Positions 23,208-31,721 of a stretch of DNA of 64,000 nucleotides are shown one piece after another; the first letter of the stretch is position 1; each line of letters starts with the position of its first letter. A model generated the notes under the pieces. The model saw only the letters and a program-made list of their open reading frames with translations, was not told where the DNA came from and ran no database searches. This DNA comes from Bifidobacterium amazonense (GTDB lineage Bacteria > Actinomycetota > Actinomycetes > Actinomycetales > Bifidobacteriaceae): NCBI RefSeq assembly GCF_018555435.2, contig NZ_JAFEJT020000004.1:1-64000 (forward strand), given 5' to 3'. The position numbers were made by a program, and so were the translations under genes.

Positions 23208-24173
23208 ATGGCTGGCGTCGACTTTGCGTTGAACGGGATCCCGTTGGATTCGACGTACTGCCGTGTCACGCAGGGATCCACCCTGTTCGCCGGCGTCAGC
23301 GTCAGCCGCAATAAGGTGTCCGCGCCGTTCCGTCACGGCACCGTGCCGGACGGCATGCCACCGTCGTTCGAGGAACGGTCGGTCACCCTGAAGGTGAGCG
23401 CGTTCGGCCATGACGGCTTCCATCTTGATTCGGCGCGGTTGGCCCGCCTGTGCATGGCGCCGATGCCGGTCCTGTCGAGGACCGTGAACGGTGTCACGCA
23501 GCAGGCTGTGGTGGAGCTCGCCAGTCTGGAGGCGGATGATGGCGGCACCGTGCTGGACCGTCTCATCCCGTTCACGGCCGTGTTCGCCATGCCAGGCGTC
23601 TGGTGGCGTGACACTACGACCTACGACAGGCCGCTGGCGGCGAACACGACCGCGATCCTGTGGCCGGCGTCGAAACGTTGGACGCAATCCTATTGGACGC
23701 GCTGGGAGGGCGCGGCGAACAACAGTGCGAGCCTGCTCGCCGATTTCACGACCATGTGGATGGGTGAGGCGAACAACTCCCCCTCGCTGCTGATCCCTCT
23801 GGCCGACGGGATCCAGGATGGCATGTTCGGGGACGCTCCCCTGACCGATCTGGTCATCCGCTGTCCCAAGGGCGTCACGTCCGTCACGGTCACGGATCCG
23901 GTTACGGGCAGCGGCGTCATCTGGACGGGCAAGGCGGACGCGACCAGGTACACGTATCTGGATTGCGGCAACGCGACCGCATGGCAGACCGACGACGACC
24001 ACCAGTGGACCGGGCCGGACGGGTTCGTGGACGTGACCGGCGGTTTGGACTATCCGGCCGCGGGCATGCTGCAATGCTGGCCCGCGCCCACGGACAACTC
24101 GTACAAGCTCACCACGAAACTCACCGGGTCCACGGACGGCCTGCTCGCGCACTGCCGTCGCGCCTGGTGGTGA
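23208..24173 (+). CDS. Distal tail (Dit-like) protein
   Basis: A 321-residue protein from ATG 23208 with AAAGGAG. The N-terminal half is Dit-like (F-A-L-N-G-I-P-L-D-S, then V-T-L-K-V-S-A-F-G-H-D-G). Residues about 157-199 hold the Y-W-T-R-W-x-G-x-A-N-N-S-A-S-L-L module that appears twice more in the next gene. The C-terminal half is beta-rich. It forms the hub between tape measure and tail lysin. The shared module suggests domain transfer between tail genes. Confidence 0.8.
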   Translation: MAGVDFALNGIPLDSTYCRVTQGSTLFAGVSVSRNKVSAPFRHGTVPDGMPPSFEERSVTLKVSAFGHDGFHLDSARLARLCMAPMPVLSRTVNGVTQQAVVELASLEADDGGTVLDRLIPFTAVFAMPGVWWRDTTTYDRPLAANTTAILWPASKRWTQSYWTRWEGAANNSASLLADFTTMWMGEANNSPSLLIPLADGIQDGMFGDAPLTDLVIRCPKGVTSVTVTDPVTGSGVIWTGKADATRYTYLDCGNATAWQTDDDHQWTGPDGFVDVTGGLDYPAAGMLQCWPAPTDNSYKLTTKLTGSTDGLLAHCRRAWW

Positions 24174-24186
24174 TTAGGAGGCGTCT

Positions 24187-27100
24187 ATGACCAAGACCCT
24201 GCACGCCCGACTGGTCGCGTACATGCCGGGCGGCGACCGGCTCGGCATCCTGCAGCAGCCGCTCTCGTTCGACGCGAGCATCATCCATGACGATCTGGGT
24301 GCGTTGCAGATCGCGTATTCGAGGCGCGCGGTCGGCGGCGGCATCCTCAAACGGGGATTGGAAGCCGGGTTGGAGATCGCGCTCGAGGTGTCCGACGGGG
24401 GCGCGTGGCGGGAGCCGTACAATGGTCGGTTCCTGCTGATCGGCCGGTCTCGCAACGCGGAGGATACGAGCGACACGGTCACGTTGACCTGCCAGTCGAT
24501 CGGCTGGCTGATGGGCAAGATCCTCAACAACGACACCGCGCATCTGATCACCGACGGCGACAACAAGGGCAAGCGGGCTTTCCTCTCCAGAAATCCGGGC
24601 ACGATCCTCAAGACCATCATGGACGAGAACGCGCAGCGTAAAGGCGCGGCCACGATTCTCACGGCCGGGTTCGATACCGGCAAGGACAGTGGTGGCACAG
24701 CGTGGAAGAGCGTGTACACGCTCTACTATTCGCTCGGCACGTCGCTCAACTCGATGCTCTCCAGCATGGTCTCCGGCGGCGCGGTCGACTGGCGTACCGA
24801 CCGGCGCACGCTCAAGGTCTGGAACGCGGACAGCACAAGCCTGAGCCGTGACCTGAGCGGCACGGTGCACGTCTCCCTAGCTCACGACGTGCTCGAGGCC
24901 CCCGAAGAGGAGTCCATCGAGGACCTGTCCTCGGACATCCTCGTGGAGGGCGACAACGGGCTCACCTTCCGCGAGGCCAACACTGCGGCGCCGACCCCGT
25001 GGGGCAAATGGGAGTCCTACGTGTCGCAGGGCGGCATTTCGGACGAGGCGACCGCGAAGGCGTTCATGCAAACCACGCTCGCATCCTCGGCGCGGGTGCG
25101 TGGCCAGTATACGCGCAGCCTGCTCGTCGTGAACGCGGAAAGCCTGCCGTTGGTCGACTACATGCCGGGCGACTGGATCAGCGCGCCAACCGTCAGCCAC
25201 GGCGAGAAGGTCCGAGTCCGTCAGATCACCCTCTCCCTGGACTCGAGCGGCGTCAAGGCGTCCGTCACGTTGAACGACAAGGTGTACGACGCGCAGATCC
25301 GCCAGGCCAAGAAGATCCAGGGCATCACCGGCGGCGCGAGCATGGCCGGATCCGAAGGCGGGCGTCCCGCCCCCGAAAACGATCATCGCGTCGCCAAGGC
25401 CCCCGAGGGATTGGTCGTGGCGACCAGCGCATACATCGCCAGCGATGGCAGCGCGCAGGGCCTGGCCGTGCTCTCATGGGCGCAGGTCACGCAGGCCACC
25501 GACAGCACCGCGCTCGACATCCACGGCTACCGGGCCGAATACCGCAAGAACGCTACGGGAGCACCCTGGCAGTACGGCGGTGATGCGGACGAGACCACGC
25601 TCGCGATCGGCCGGCTGGAATGCGGCGTCGAATACGCGTTCCGCGTGCGCGCCACCCCGACCTATTCCGACAAGCCCGGCCAATGGTCCGATCAGGTCGT
25701 CATCCGCGTCGCGTCGGACACGACCCCGCCAAGCGTGCCGTCCACGCCCGTGCTCACCTCGAAACTCGGCGTGGTCGACGTGTACTGGGACGGCAAAAAC
25801 GCGGCTGGCGGCGGCATGGAAGCGGACTTCGACCATTGCGAGGTCGGCATCAGTCCAGGCAACGGCAATTGGACGTACCGTGATCTGATCCAGGGCGACG
25901 GGCATTGCATCGTCACGGGCTTGGAGATCAATTCGGCATGGTGGTTCGCGTTACGAAGTGTGGACCGGTCGGGCAACATGTCCGACTGGTCGGAGGGCGC
26001 GAACGTCACGGTCGCCCCGGCGGTCACGCAAGAGGATCTGGATCAGTCCGCCGACAAGATCCTCGAGGCTGCAAAGAAGGCCGCCGCCGAGCAGGTCGCC
26101 GTGGTGGATCAGAAGGTCCAGGCGAACACTGACGCGATCACCGCGAACACGGCCAGCATTGACGCGATCAGTAAGCATGCGGCCGAAGTGGATAAGACCA
26201 TCGATGAGGCGCGCAAGGACATCGATGCGGCCACCTCGACCGCCGACAAGGCGTTGGACGCGGCCAACAAGGTCGGCACCGCCGTGGACGGGTTGCACAA
26301 CGTGTACACCGGCCCCGATGACCCCTCCGTCATGGAAGGTGTCGCCCTCAAGGACGGCGACCTGTGGAACCGCACCCAACCGTACTGGACGCGCTGGGCT
26401 GGAGAGGCGAACAATTCCGCCTCCCTGCTCGCCGACTTCTACACGGGCTGGGAGGGCGACGCGAACAACAGCGCCTCGTGGCTGGTCCCGTTGTCCACGC
26501 GCATCATCGGCACGTACCGGTGGACCGGCTCCCAATGGGCGTCGCTGACGAACGCGGACTTGGAGAACGCGAAGGACTCCATCAAGGCGCAACAGCAGCA
26601 GCTCGAACAGGCCGCGAAGGATCTGGCCGACGCGAACCAGCTGATATCGGGTAATACCGCGGCGATCGAGAAGGCGCGCGAGGACATCACCGCCGCCAGC
26701 ACCACTGCGAAGACCGCGTTGGACAAGGCCAACAGCGTCGGCAAGACGTTGGATGGGCTGCACAACGCTTTCGAGGGACCGACCGACCCGACCACGTTGA
26801 CTGGAGTGACGGTCAAACAGGGCGACTTCTGGTACAAGACCCAACCGTACTGGACGCGCTGGGCCGGCACCGCCAACAACAGCGCCAGCCTCCTGGCCGA
26901 CTTCTACACGTACTGGGAAGGCACCGCCAACGACAGTGCGAGCGTGTTGGTCACGTTGGACTCCCGATACGTGGGCATCTACGTGTACGACGGCAACCAG
27001 TGGAACGAACGCAACCTGTACGCGGCGAACATCCTCGCCACCGGCAGCATCGTCGCCAAACTCATGGCCGCCGACAGCGTGAACGCTCAGGCCATCGTGG

Positions 27101-28908
27101 CCGGCGCGGTCACCACGGACAAGCTCGCCGCGAACTCGGTCACCGCGCAGAAGATCATGAGCGACAGCATCCTCGCCCGCCACATGACCGCCGATTCGGT
27201 GACCACGAAGGCGTTGGCCGCGGAATCCGTGACCGGTGACAAGATCAAGGCGAACTCGATCGACGCGAAGCACATCGTCACCGGGTCGCTCACCTCCGAT
27301 CTGATCAAGGGCAACCTGCTGACGGGCACGACCGTGCAGGGCGGCAAGTTCGTCACGACCAACGGGCGACTATTGATCAACGACGACGGGCTGCTGCTCA
27401 AGGACGCGTCGAACAATCCGACCGTGACGATGAACTCGGCGGACGGCTCCCTGACCCTGAAGGGGCCGATCATGTCCGGCGGGTCGATCACCGGCACCAC
27501 GATCACCGGAGCGATCATACAGACCACTGCAGCTGCGAGTCGTGGTGTCAAGCTCACCAGTGGTGGGCTGGTCGGTTATGACACTGCGGGGAACGCAACG
27601 TTCACGTTGGACGCGGATGGCAGTCTCAAACTGGCCGGCGCGCTCGTCACGAACGGCACGTTGACCGCTCCCACGGTGACGGGCGGCACGTTGACCGGTT
27701 CGGCGATCACGACCACGAACGGACGGCTCACGCTCACCGATTCGGGCATGATCCTGAGGAACACGGCGGGCGAGACCACGTTCAGCCTGCAAACGGTGGA
27801 CGGCAGCGTCGAGATGAAAGGCTCCCTCACTTCCGGGAGCACGATCATGGGCGCTACGATCACGGGCACCACGATCAACGGCACGACCATCAACGGCGGC
27901 ACGATCAGCGGCACGACCATCACGGGCACGACCATCAACGGCGCGGAGTTCAACGCGGGCAGCATCCAGATAAGCGGGTACGTGGACGGCTATTCGGTCA
28001 CCACGTACATCGACTCGCAGGGCTTCCGTATCACGCACAACGGCAGCATGATCGGCGGCATCACCACCAATTCGAGCGGCAATGTCATGTTCCGCGCCAG
28101 TGCGATAGGACCGGACGACTACAACTACGTGAGCCTGACCGGCTCCAACGCGCTCACCCTCTACGACTCCGGCAGCCAGTTGTTCGCCATCTCAGGCAGC
28201 AGCAGCTCCTACACCGGATACATGAGACTGATAGCGGACGGCACCACGTTCCTGAAAATCGGCACCATGAACGGGTCGGACACCTACAACAGCGCCGTAA
28301 TGTCCGACACGTCGGGCGTGGACAACAGCGAAAACTACGTCATGGTAGCCCCCAGCGTCAGCATCCTGTCCCACACCTCCGGCGCGTTGATCTTCAGCAG
28401 CTCCGGCTGGGCCGATACCCGTGGCATCGAGATGTACACGACCAACAGCAACGTCGAAATCAGGAACGGTGACGGAGCGGCCCTGACGCTCGAGGACGGG
28501 ACAGCGCACCTGCGCTCAACCCAATCCAACGGCGTACGAATCGACATGAATAGCTACTACGTGGCTCTCATCGCCGGCAGTCATCACATCCAGGTCAAAA
28601 CCGACGGCATCACGCAAACGAAGTCCATTGCGGCATCGAATCTGGCGAGTACCGCGGTTGCGGAGTCTCGCATGGTTTCGCTTGCCAATGACGGAGTGGA
28701 CCTGGACGATGCGAGCAGCTACGACGTGGTGCCGGTCGGTATCGACGAACTGGAAACAGGACAACTGCACGACGTGCTGCGGTTGCTTGCCGATGGGGAT
28801 ACGAGTGGGGCCAAGACTCTTCTCGACCAGTACGAGAGCGAGCAGAGGGTCTGGACCCAGCGCGACTACGACCAGTTCGACGCGGCCATCACACGACAGC
28901 AGTCCTAA
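24187..28908 (+). CDS. Tail lysin/fibre (Tal-like) protein
   Basis: A 1573-residue protein. Residues 1-370 are the tail-hub/endopeptidase-type region. Two fibronectin-III-like repeats follow (about 395-610, with P-E-G-L-V-V-A-T-S and L-E-C-G-V-E-Y-A-F-R-V-R). Then come coiled coils, two copies of the Y-W-T-R-W...A-N-N-S-A-S module (about 731-770 and 886-925), and a heptad-like N-S-V-T-A-Q-K-I region (945-1030). A pentapeptide beta-helix (G-T-T-I-N repeats, about 1218-1258) and a C-terminal globular head with a D-L-D-D-A-S-S segment complete it. It is the main baseplate fibre. Confidence 0.85.
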   Translation: MTKTLHARLVAYMPGGDRLGILQQPLSFDASIIHDDLGALQIAYSRRAVGGGILKRGLEAGLEIALEVSDGGAWREPYNGRFLLIGRSRNAEDTSDTVTLTCQSIGWLMGKILNNDTAHLITDGDNKGKRAFLSRNPGTILKTIMDENAQRKGAATILTAGFDTGKDSGGTAWKSVYTLYYSLGTSLNSMLSSMVSGGAVDWRTDRRTLKVWNADSTSLSRDLSGTVHVSLAHDVLEAPEEESIEDLSSDILVEGDNGLTFREANTAAPTPWGKWESYVSQGGISDEATAKAFMQTTLASSARVRGQYTRSLLVVNAESLPLVDYMPGDWISAPTVSHGEKVRVRQITLSLDSSGVKASVTLNDKVYDAQIRQAKKIQGITGGASMAGSEGGRPAPENDHRVAKAPEGLVVATSAYIASDGSAQGLAVLSWAQVTQATDSTALDIHGYRAEYRKNATGAPWQYGGDADETTLAIGRLECGVEYAFRVRATPTYSDKPGQWSDQVVIRVASDTTPPSVPSTPVLTSKLGVVDVYWDGKNAAGGGMEADFDHCEVGISPGNGNWTYRDLIQGDGHCIVTGLEINSAWWFALRSVDRSGNMSDWSEGANVTVAPAVTQEDLDQSADKILEAAKKAAAEQVAVVDQKVQANTDAITANTASIDAISKHAAEVDKTIDEARKDIDAATSTADKALDAANKVGTAVDGLHNVYTGPDDPSVMEGVALKDGDLWNRTQPYWTRWAGEANNSASLLADFYTGWEGDANNSASWLVPLSTRIIGTYRWTGSQWASLTNADLENAKDSIKAQQQQLEQAAKDLADANQLISGNTAAIEKAREDITAASTTAKTALDKANSVGKTLDGLHNAFEGPTDPTTLTGVTVKQGDFWYKTQPYWTRWAGTANNSASLLADFYTYWEGTANDSASVLVTLDSRYVGIYVYDGNQWNERNLYAANILATGSIVAKLMAADSVNAQAIVAGAVTTDKLAANSVTAQKIMSDSILARHMTADSVTTKALAAESVTGDKIKANSIDAKHIVTGSLTSDLIKGNLLTGTTVQGGKFVTTNGRLLINDDGLLLKDASNNPTVTMNSADGSLTLKGPIMSGGSITGTTITGAIIQTTAAASRGVKLTSGGLVGYDTAGNATFTLDADGSLKLAGALVTNGTLTAPTVTGGTLTGSAITTTNGRLTLTDSGMILRNTAGETTFSLQTVDGSVEMKGSLTSGSTIMGATITGTTINGTTINGGTISGTTITGTTINGAEFNAGSIQISGYVDGYSVTTYIDSQGFRITHNGSMIGGITTNSSGNVMFRASAIGPDDYNYVSLTGSNALTLYDSGSQLFAISGSSSSYTGYMRLIADGTTFLKIGTMNGSDTYNSAVMSDTSGVDNSENYVMVAPSVSILSHTSGALIFSSSGWADTRGIEMYTTNSNVEIRNGDGAALTLEDGTAHLRSTQSNGVRIDMNSYYVALIAGSHHIQVKTDGITQTKSIAASNLASTAVAESRMVSLANDGVDLDDASSYDVVPVGIDELETGQLHDVLRLLADGDTSGAKTLLDQYESEQRVWTQRDYDQFDAAITRQQS

Positions 28909-28926
28909 CCAATGAAAGGAACACGT

Positions 28927-29316
28927 ATGACAGATACGAATGAAACCACCGGTATCACTCCCGGCGAAGTGCCGGACACCACGCCGGATGAGACCGGGCA
29001 GACGTCGGCAACAGACCATGCGGAGACACAGCCTGAAACTCCCGTGGATACCCCTGCCGTGGTCATCGACCTGCGTCCTGCGTCGGACAGTGTGAAGGGC
29101 CGGCTGCTCGCGCTCGGCCTCGTGTTCGACTACGCGCCCAACGCCAATGAGGAGGTCTGGAGTGCGCCGGAACGTATGCTGCGCGCTCGTGTGCCGGTGA
29201 CCGGCGAGCAGGTCACGTTCGAGGACATGCGCACGAACACCAGTCGTATTGTCCCGGCGGCGGAGCTTGCCACGGTCACGGACATCCTCACGTCCACGTC
29301 CGACCCGATCCAGTGA
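28927..29316 (+). CDS. Hypothetical tail-associated protein
   Basis: A 129-residue protein from ATG 28927, with AAAGGAACACGT upstream (an earlier ATG at 28912 is in frame but lacks a site). The first 50 residues are Thr/Pro/Glu-rich and flexible; the rest is compact, with V-K-G-R-L-L-A-L-G-L-V-F-D-Y-A. No family recognised. The position between the fibre and RBP cassettes suggests a tail accessory. Confidence 0.6.
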   Translation: MTDTNETTGITPGEVPDTTPDETGQTSATDHAETQPETPVDTPAVVIDLRPASDSVKGRLLALGLVFDYAPNANEEVWSAPERMLRARVPVTGEQVTFEDMRTNTSRIVPAAELATVTDILTSTSDPIQ

Positions 29317-29329
29317 AAGGAACCCCTTC

Positions 29330-29485
29330 ATGGACAACGACAACATCGATTACGAGCAGTCCGACCTGTTGAACGATCTCGGTTTGAAGATCGCGAACCT
29401 CACCCTGGAGAACAGCATCCTGAAGGCCAAGCTGGCCGACCGGGAACGCAGGCTCTCCGCCCTCGAACAGTCCGACAAGCAGTAA
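29330..29485 (+). CDS. Small coiled-coil protein
   Basis: Fifty-one residues with GAAAGGAACC upstream. An acidic start (D-N-D-N-I-D-Y-E) leads to a leucine-heptad coil (L-K-I-A-N-L-T-L-E-N-S-I-L-K-A-K-L). It precedes a strong terminator, so it closes the tail operon. Short coiled-coil ORFs often sit here as tail or holin partners; no function is proven. Confidence 0.6.
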   Translation: MDNDNIDYEQSDLLNDLGLKIANLTLENSILKAKLADRERRLSALEQSDKQ

Positions 29486-29510
29486 CCGGACTTCTCCCTC
29501 TCTCATTTTC

Positions 29511-29538
29511 AAAGCCACCCCAACCGGGTGGCTTTTTT
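29511..29538 (+). terminator. Rho-independent terminator before the RBP array
   Basis: AAAGCCACCC (29511-29520) pairs with GGGTGGCTTT (29526-29535), followed by T's to 29538. It separates the tail genes from the receptor-binding array, whose expression therefore needs its own promoter or antitermination. Confidence 0.85.
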
Positions 29539-29561
29539 CATATCCGAAAGGAGATTCCTCA

Positions 29562-30140
29562 ATGCAAATCAGGAATCTAGCCCCCGACCCGAACGGCGTC
29601 ACAGTGAACGCGTGGGCGGGCAAGGAGAGTGCATCGCCATGGAAGGCCGATACACGGGGCCTGCTGATCGTCCGAGCCAAGACCGACGGCGAAGCGTACA
29701 TGGAGTCCGCCCTGATCCCGATCACCGGCGGCACGATCTATGTGTTCGCCGGCGACATCAGCAATACCGGGGACGCCACGACGGGATCGGCGCAGGTGTT
29801 CCGACCGATCTGGCGGGATAACAACGGGACCGTCGTATCGAACAACAACCCGTTCACCGGCGGGGCGAACTTGTCGGACCGTCGTGCGGTCGGCGAGCTG
29901 ACCTCGCCAGCCGGAGCGACAACGATGACCGTGCGTATCCATGCACCGGCCACCGAAGGCAAGGCGTACGTCATGTCCCGCATCCTCGTCATGGCCAAAA
30001 CCGACTACACGGCATTGAAGCTGCTGGGGCTTGACTATTTCGACGGTTCGACCATGCTCCTGAACGGGGGGGGGGGATGTAGAAAACCTCATCCTGCTCG
30101 TCGCCGTGTGGTGGCTCTCGAATGGGGGCTGGCCGCATGA
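29562..30140 (+). CDS. Receptor-binding-like protein 1 with a G11 tract near its end
   Basis: A 192-residue protein led by AAAGGAG. It opens M-Q-I-R-N-L-A-P-D-P and is beta-rich, ending A-L-K-L-L-G-L-D-Y-F-D-G-S-T-M-L-L-N, the shared C-terminal signature of the array. Eleven G's (30066-30076) then give four glycine-type codons and a read-through tail that stops at 30138-30140, overlapping the ATG of gene 2 (ATGA). With 9 or 12 G's it would stop directly (ATG-TAG), and with 10 it would enter another open frame. Receptor binding is inferred from position and modular ends. Confidence 0.65.
   Translation: MQIRNLAPDPNGVTVNAWAGKESASPWKADTRGLLIVRAKTDGEAYMESALIPITGGTIYVFAGDISNTGDATTGSAQVFRPIWRDNNGTVVSNNNPFTGGANLSDRRAVGELTSPAGATTMTVRIHAPATEGKAYVMSRILVMAKTDYTALKLLGLDYFDGSTMLLNGGGGCRKPHPARRRVVALEWGLAA
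30066..30076 (+). repeat. Poly-G tract (11 G) at the end of RBP gene 1
   Basis: Eleven consecutive G's directly after the conserved C-terminal signature. Long G-runs slip during replication and underlie phase variation in other bacteria. Here length modulo three decides among a stop two codons later, in-frame coupling to gene 2, or a third open frame. Sequencing error in the homopolymer cannot be excluded. Confidence 0.75.
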
Positions 30141-30577
30141 CGCAGTTGATGAATCGTACAGCCGACCCGTATTGCGGCAAACAGTGGGCCCCGTGGCAGG
30201 CGACGGCCACTGCGACCGGCAGGTACTATACATATTCGCTGGCGGACGGCAAAACGTCCGGCACGGTGACCCTGCCGACAGGCAGTCAGGTACCGGCCGG
30301 CGACTGGGTATTGACCGTGTACGCGGAGGACTGGAAAAGCCCGAAAATCGGTTTGTCCGATGGGTCGGCGCTGCCGACGCTGTCGGACACGACGACACGA
30401 TGGCAGGTGGTCCGGTTCCGGAACACGACCGCGCAGAACGTGCTTATCTGGCTCGGCGAGGGTCAATCCTCGGTCACGCCGAAACTGTTCGGCTACTACA
30501 CGTATTCGGACTGGCAGTACCTACGCAACAAACTGGGCCTCTACCATTTCGCGGGGGACACGATGCCGTTGACCTGA
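30137..30577 (+). CDS. Receptor-binding-like protein 2
   Basis: A 146-residue protein from ATG 30137 (an in-frame ATG at 30122 is less likely, being inside the shared leader). It opens M-T-Q-L-M-N-R-T-A-D-P-Y and ends L-R-N-K-L-G-L-Y-H-F-A-G-D-T-M-P-L-T, then an immediate TGA: no poly-G. The middle is unrelated to its neighbours apart from beta-sandwich character. The G-rich leader (ATGGGGGCTGG) provides the ribosome site. Stop and next start are 22 bp apart. Confidence 0.62.
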   Translation: MTQLMNRTADPYCGKQWAPWQATATATGRYYTYSLADGKTSGTVTLPTGSQVPAGDWVLTVYAEDWKSPKIGLSDGSALPTLSDTTTRWQVVRFRNTTAQNVLIWLGEGQSSVTPKLFGYYTYSDWQYLRNKLGLYHFAGDTMPLT

Positions 30578-30599
30578 CCTCCGAATGGGGGCTGGTCGC

Positions 30600-31175
30600 A
30601 TGACGCTCGTATACAACTATTTCCCCGATCCCCTGTTCAAGAACACCAGCGCGTATGTGACCAAGAACGGCGACGTGACCGTGACCGGCTACGACAGCAA
30701 CGGCGACCACCTGATCGTCACCCCCACGTCGGATGCGAGTGGCTACGCGCAGGTGGACATTCCCTTCACCTTGGGCGGAACGTACGAGTTCCACACGTTC
30801 TTCTGGGTGCGGGACGTTTCCGTCGGCTCGTTCATCGATGACGCGTGGATCCGTATCGGCTATATCAACGCGAACGGAAAGTGGACATGGCTCGTGAATA
30901 TGACCGGCGCGAAATCATTAACGCTCGTCGCATTGTCCGCGTCGTTCACCGTGCCGTCCGGCGTCAAAACGATTCGACTCGACATCGCCGCCGGTAAGCA
31001 GACCGGGAACAACGTGAGCCTCAAATCCCCCGTCCTGTGCACGCCGGCTGAATGGACGGCGCTGCAATCCCTTGGCGTGACCGCCCTCTACGGGGATCTC
31101 ATGCCATTAGGGGGGGGGCTTAGCTCCCACTCTAATCATGCTTTCAACTCTCGTGACTGGGGGTTGGTGGCATGA
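30600..31175 (+). CDS. Receptor-binding-like protein 3 with a G9 tract near its end
   Basis: A 191-residue protein from ATG 30600. It opens M-T-L-V-Y-N-Y-F-P-D-P and ends W-T-A-L-Q-S-L-G-V-T-A-L-Y-G-D-L-M-P-L, then nine G's (31110-31118) and a 20-residue read-through tail stopping at 31173-31175, overlapping gene 4's ATG. With 7 or 10 G's, a TAG follows the tract at once. Same plan as gene 1 and the same reading phase. Confidence 0.65.
   Translation: MTLVYNYFPDPLFKNTSAYVTKNGDVTVTGYDSNGDHLIVTPTSDASGYAQVDIPFTLGGTYEFHTFFWVRDVSVGSFIDDAWIRIGYINANGKWTWLVNMTGAKSLTLVALSASFTVPSGVKTIRLDIAAGKQTGNNVSLKSPVLCTPAEWTALQSLGVTALYGDLMPLGGGLSSHSNHAFNSRDWGLVA
31110..31118 (+). repeat. Poly-G tract (9 G) at the end of RBP gene 3
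   Basis: Nine consecutive G's right after the M-P-L signature. Together with the tract at 30066-30076 it makes alternate genes of the array (1 and 3) switchable while 2, 4 and 5 end with plain stops. Interpretation as contingency locus is inference. Confidence 0.75.
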
Positions 31176-31696
31176 TCTTCCACAACTATTGGCCCGACCC
31201 GAAGGCCACGAGCCTGCCCGCGGTCAGCGCGGGCAACGGAACAGTGACCCGCGTGGACACGTCCCGGAACGGCCTGTACGGGTTCAATCTCATGGGCTCG
31301 GACGCCGACGGCTGTCAGACAAGATTCATTATCAACGAATGGGCGACGGCAACGCCGTCGACCAGTCTGGTCATGGTTTCCAACGTATACCGTTCATCCA
31401 CCACCGCGATACGGAGCGGGTATTCGATGATCGTCGGAACCTCAGCGACGGATGGCAAATGGACGCAGCTGGGCGCCGACGGCGGCATACCGAAGAAGGG
31501 CACTACCCAACTGGTCGTACCGTTCACGCTGCCCTCGAGCGGAACGACGCAGGTCGTGTTCACCTCGCCCCTGACAGTGGGAGAGGCTGCCTCGTACACG
31601 AACCTGATGCTCATGACCGCCGCGGACTGGACCGCATGGCAGGCATGGACGGACAATCCCGGCCGCCTGTACGGGGACCTCATGCCACTGACATGA
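31172..31696 (+). CDS. Receptor-binding-like protein 4
   Basis: A 174-residue protein from ATG 31172 (ATGA overlap with gene 3). It opens M-I-F-H-N-Y-W-P-D-P-K and ends W-T-A-W-Q-A-W-T-D-N-P-G-R-L-Y-G-D-L-M-P-L-T with an immediate TGA. The centre is Thr/Ser-rich beta structure. The G-rich leader TGGGGGTTGG serves as ribosome site. An alternative frame (codons in phase with 31138) stays open over its whole length. Confidence 0.62.
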   Translation: MIFHNYWPDPKATSLPAVSAGNGTVTRVDTSRNGLYGFNLMGSDADGCQTRFIINEWATATPSTSLVMVSNVYRSSTTAIRSGYSMIVGTSATDGKWTQLGADGGIPKKGTTQLVVPFTLPSSGTTQVVFTSPLTVGEAASYTNLMLMTAADWTAWQAWTDNPGRLYGDLMPLT

Positions 31697-31721
31697 CCGC
31701 CTCCCAATGGGAGGTGGCCGC

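Noticed and set aside
27838-27960. G-T-T-I-N repeat as phase-variable tract
   Set aside because: The 15-bp repeats are in frame and fit a pentapeptide beta-helix; change in number would only alter fibre length.
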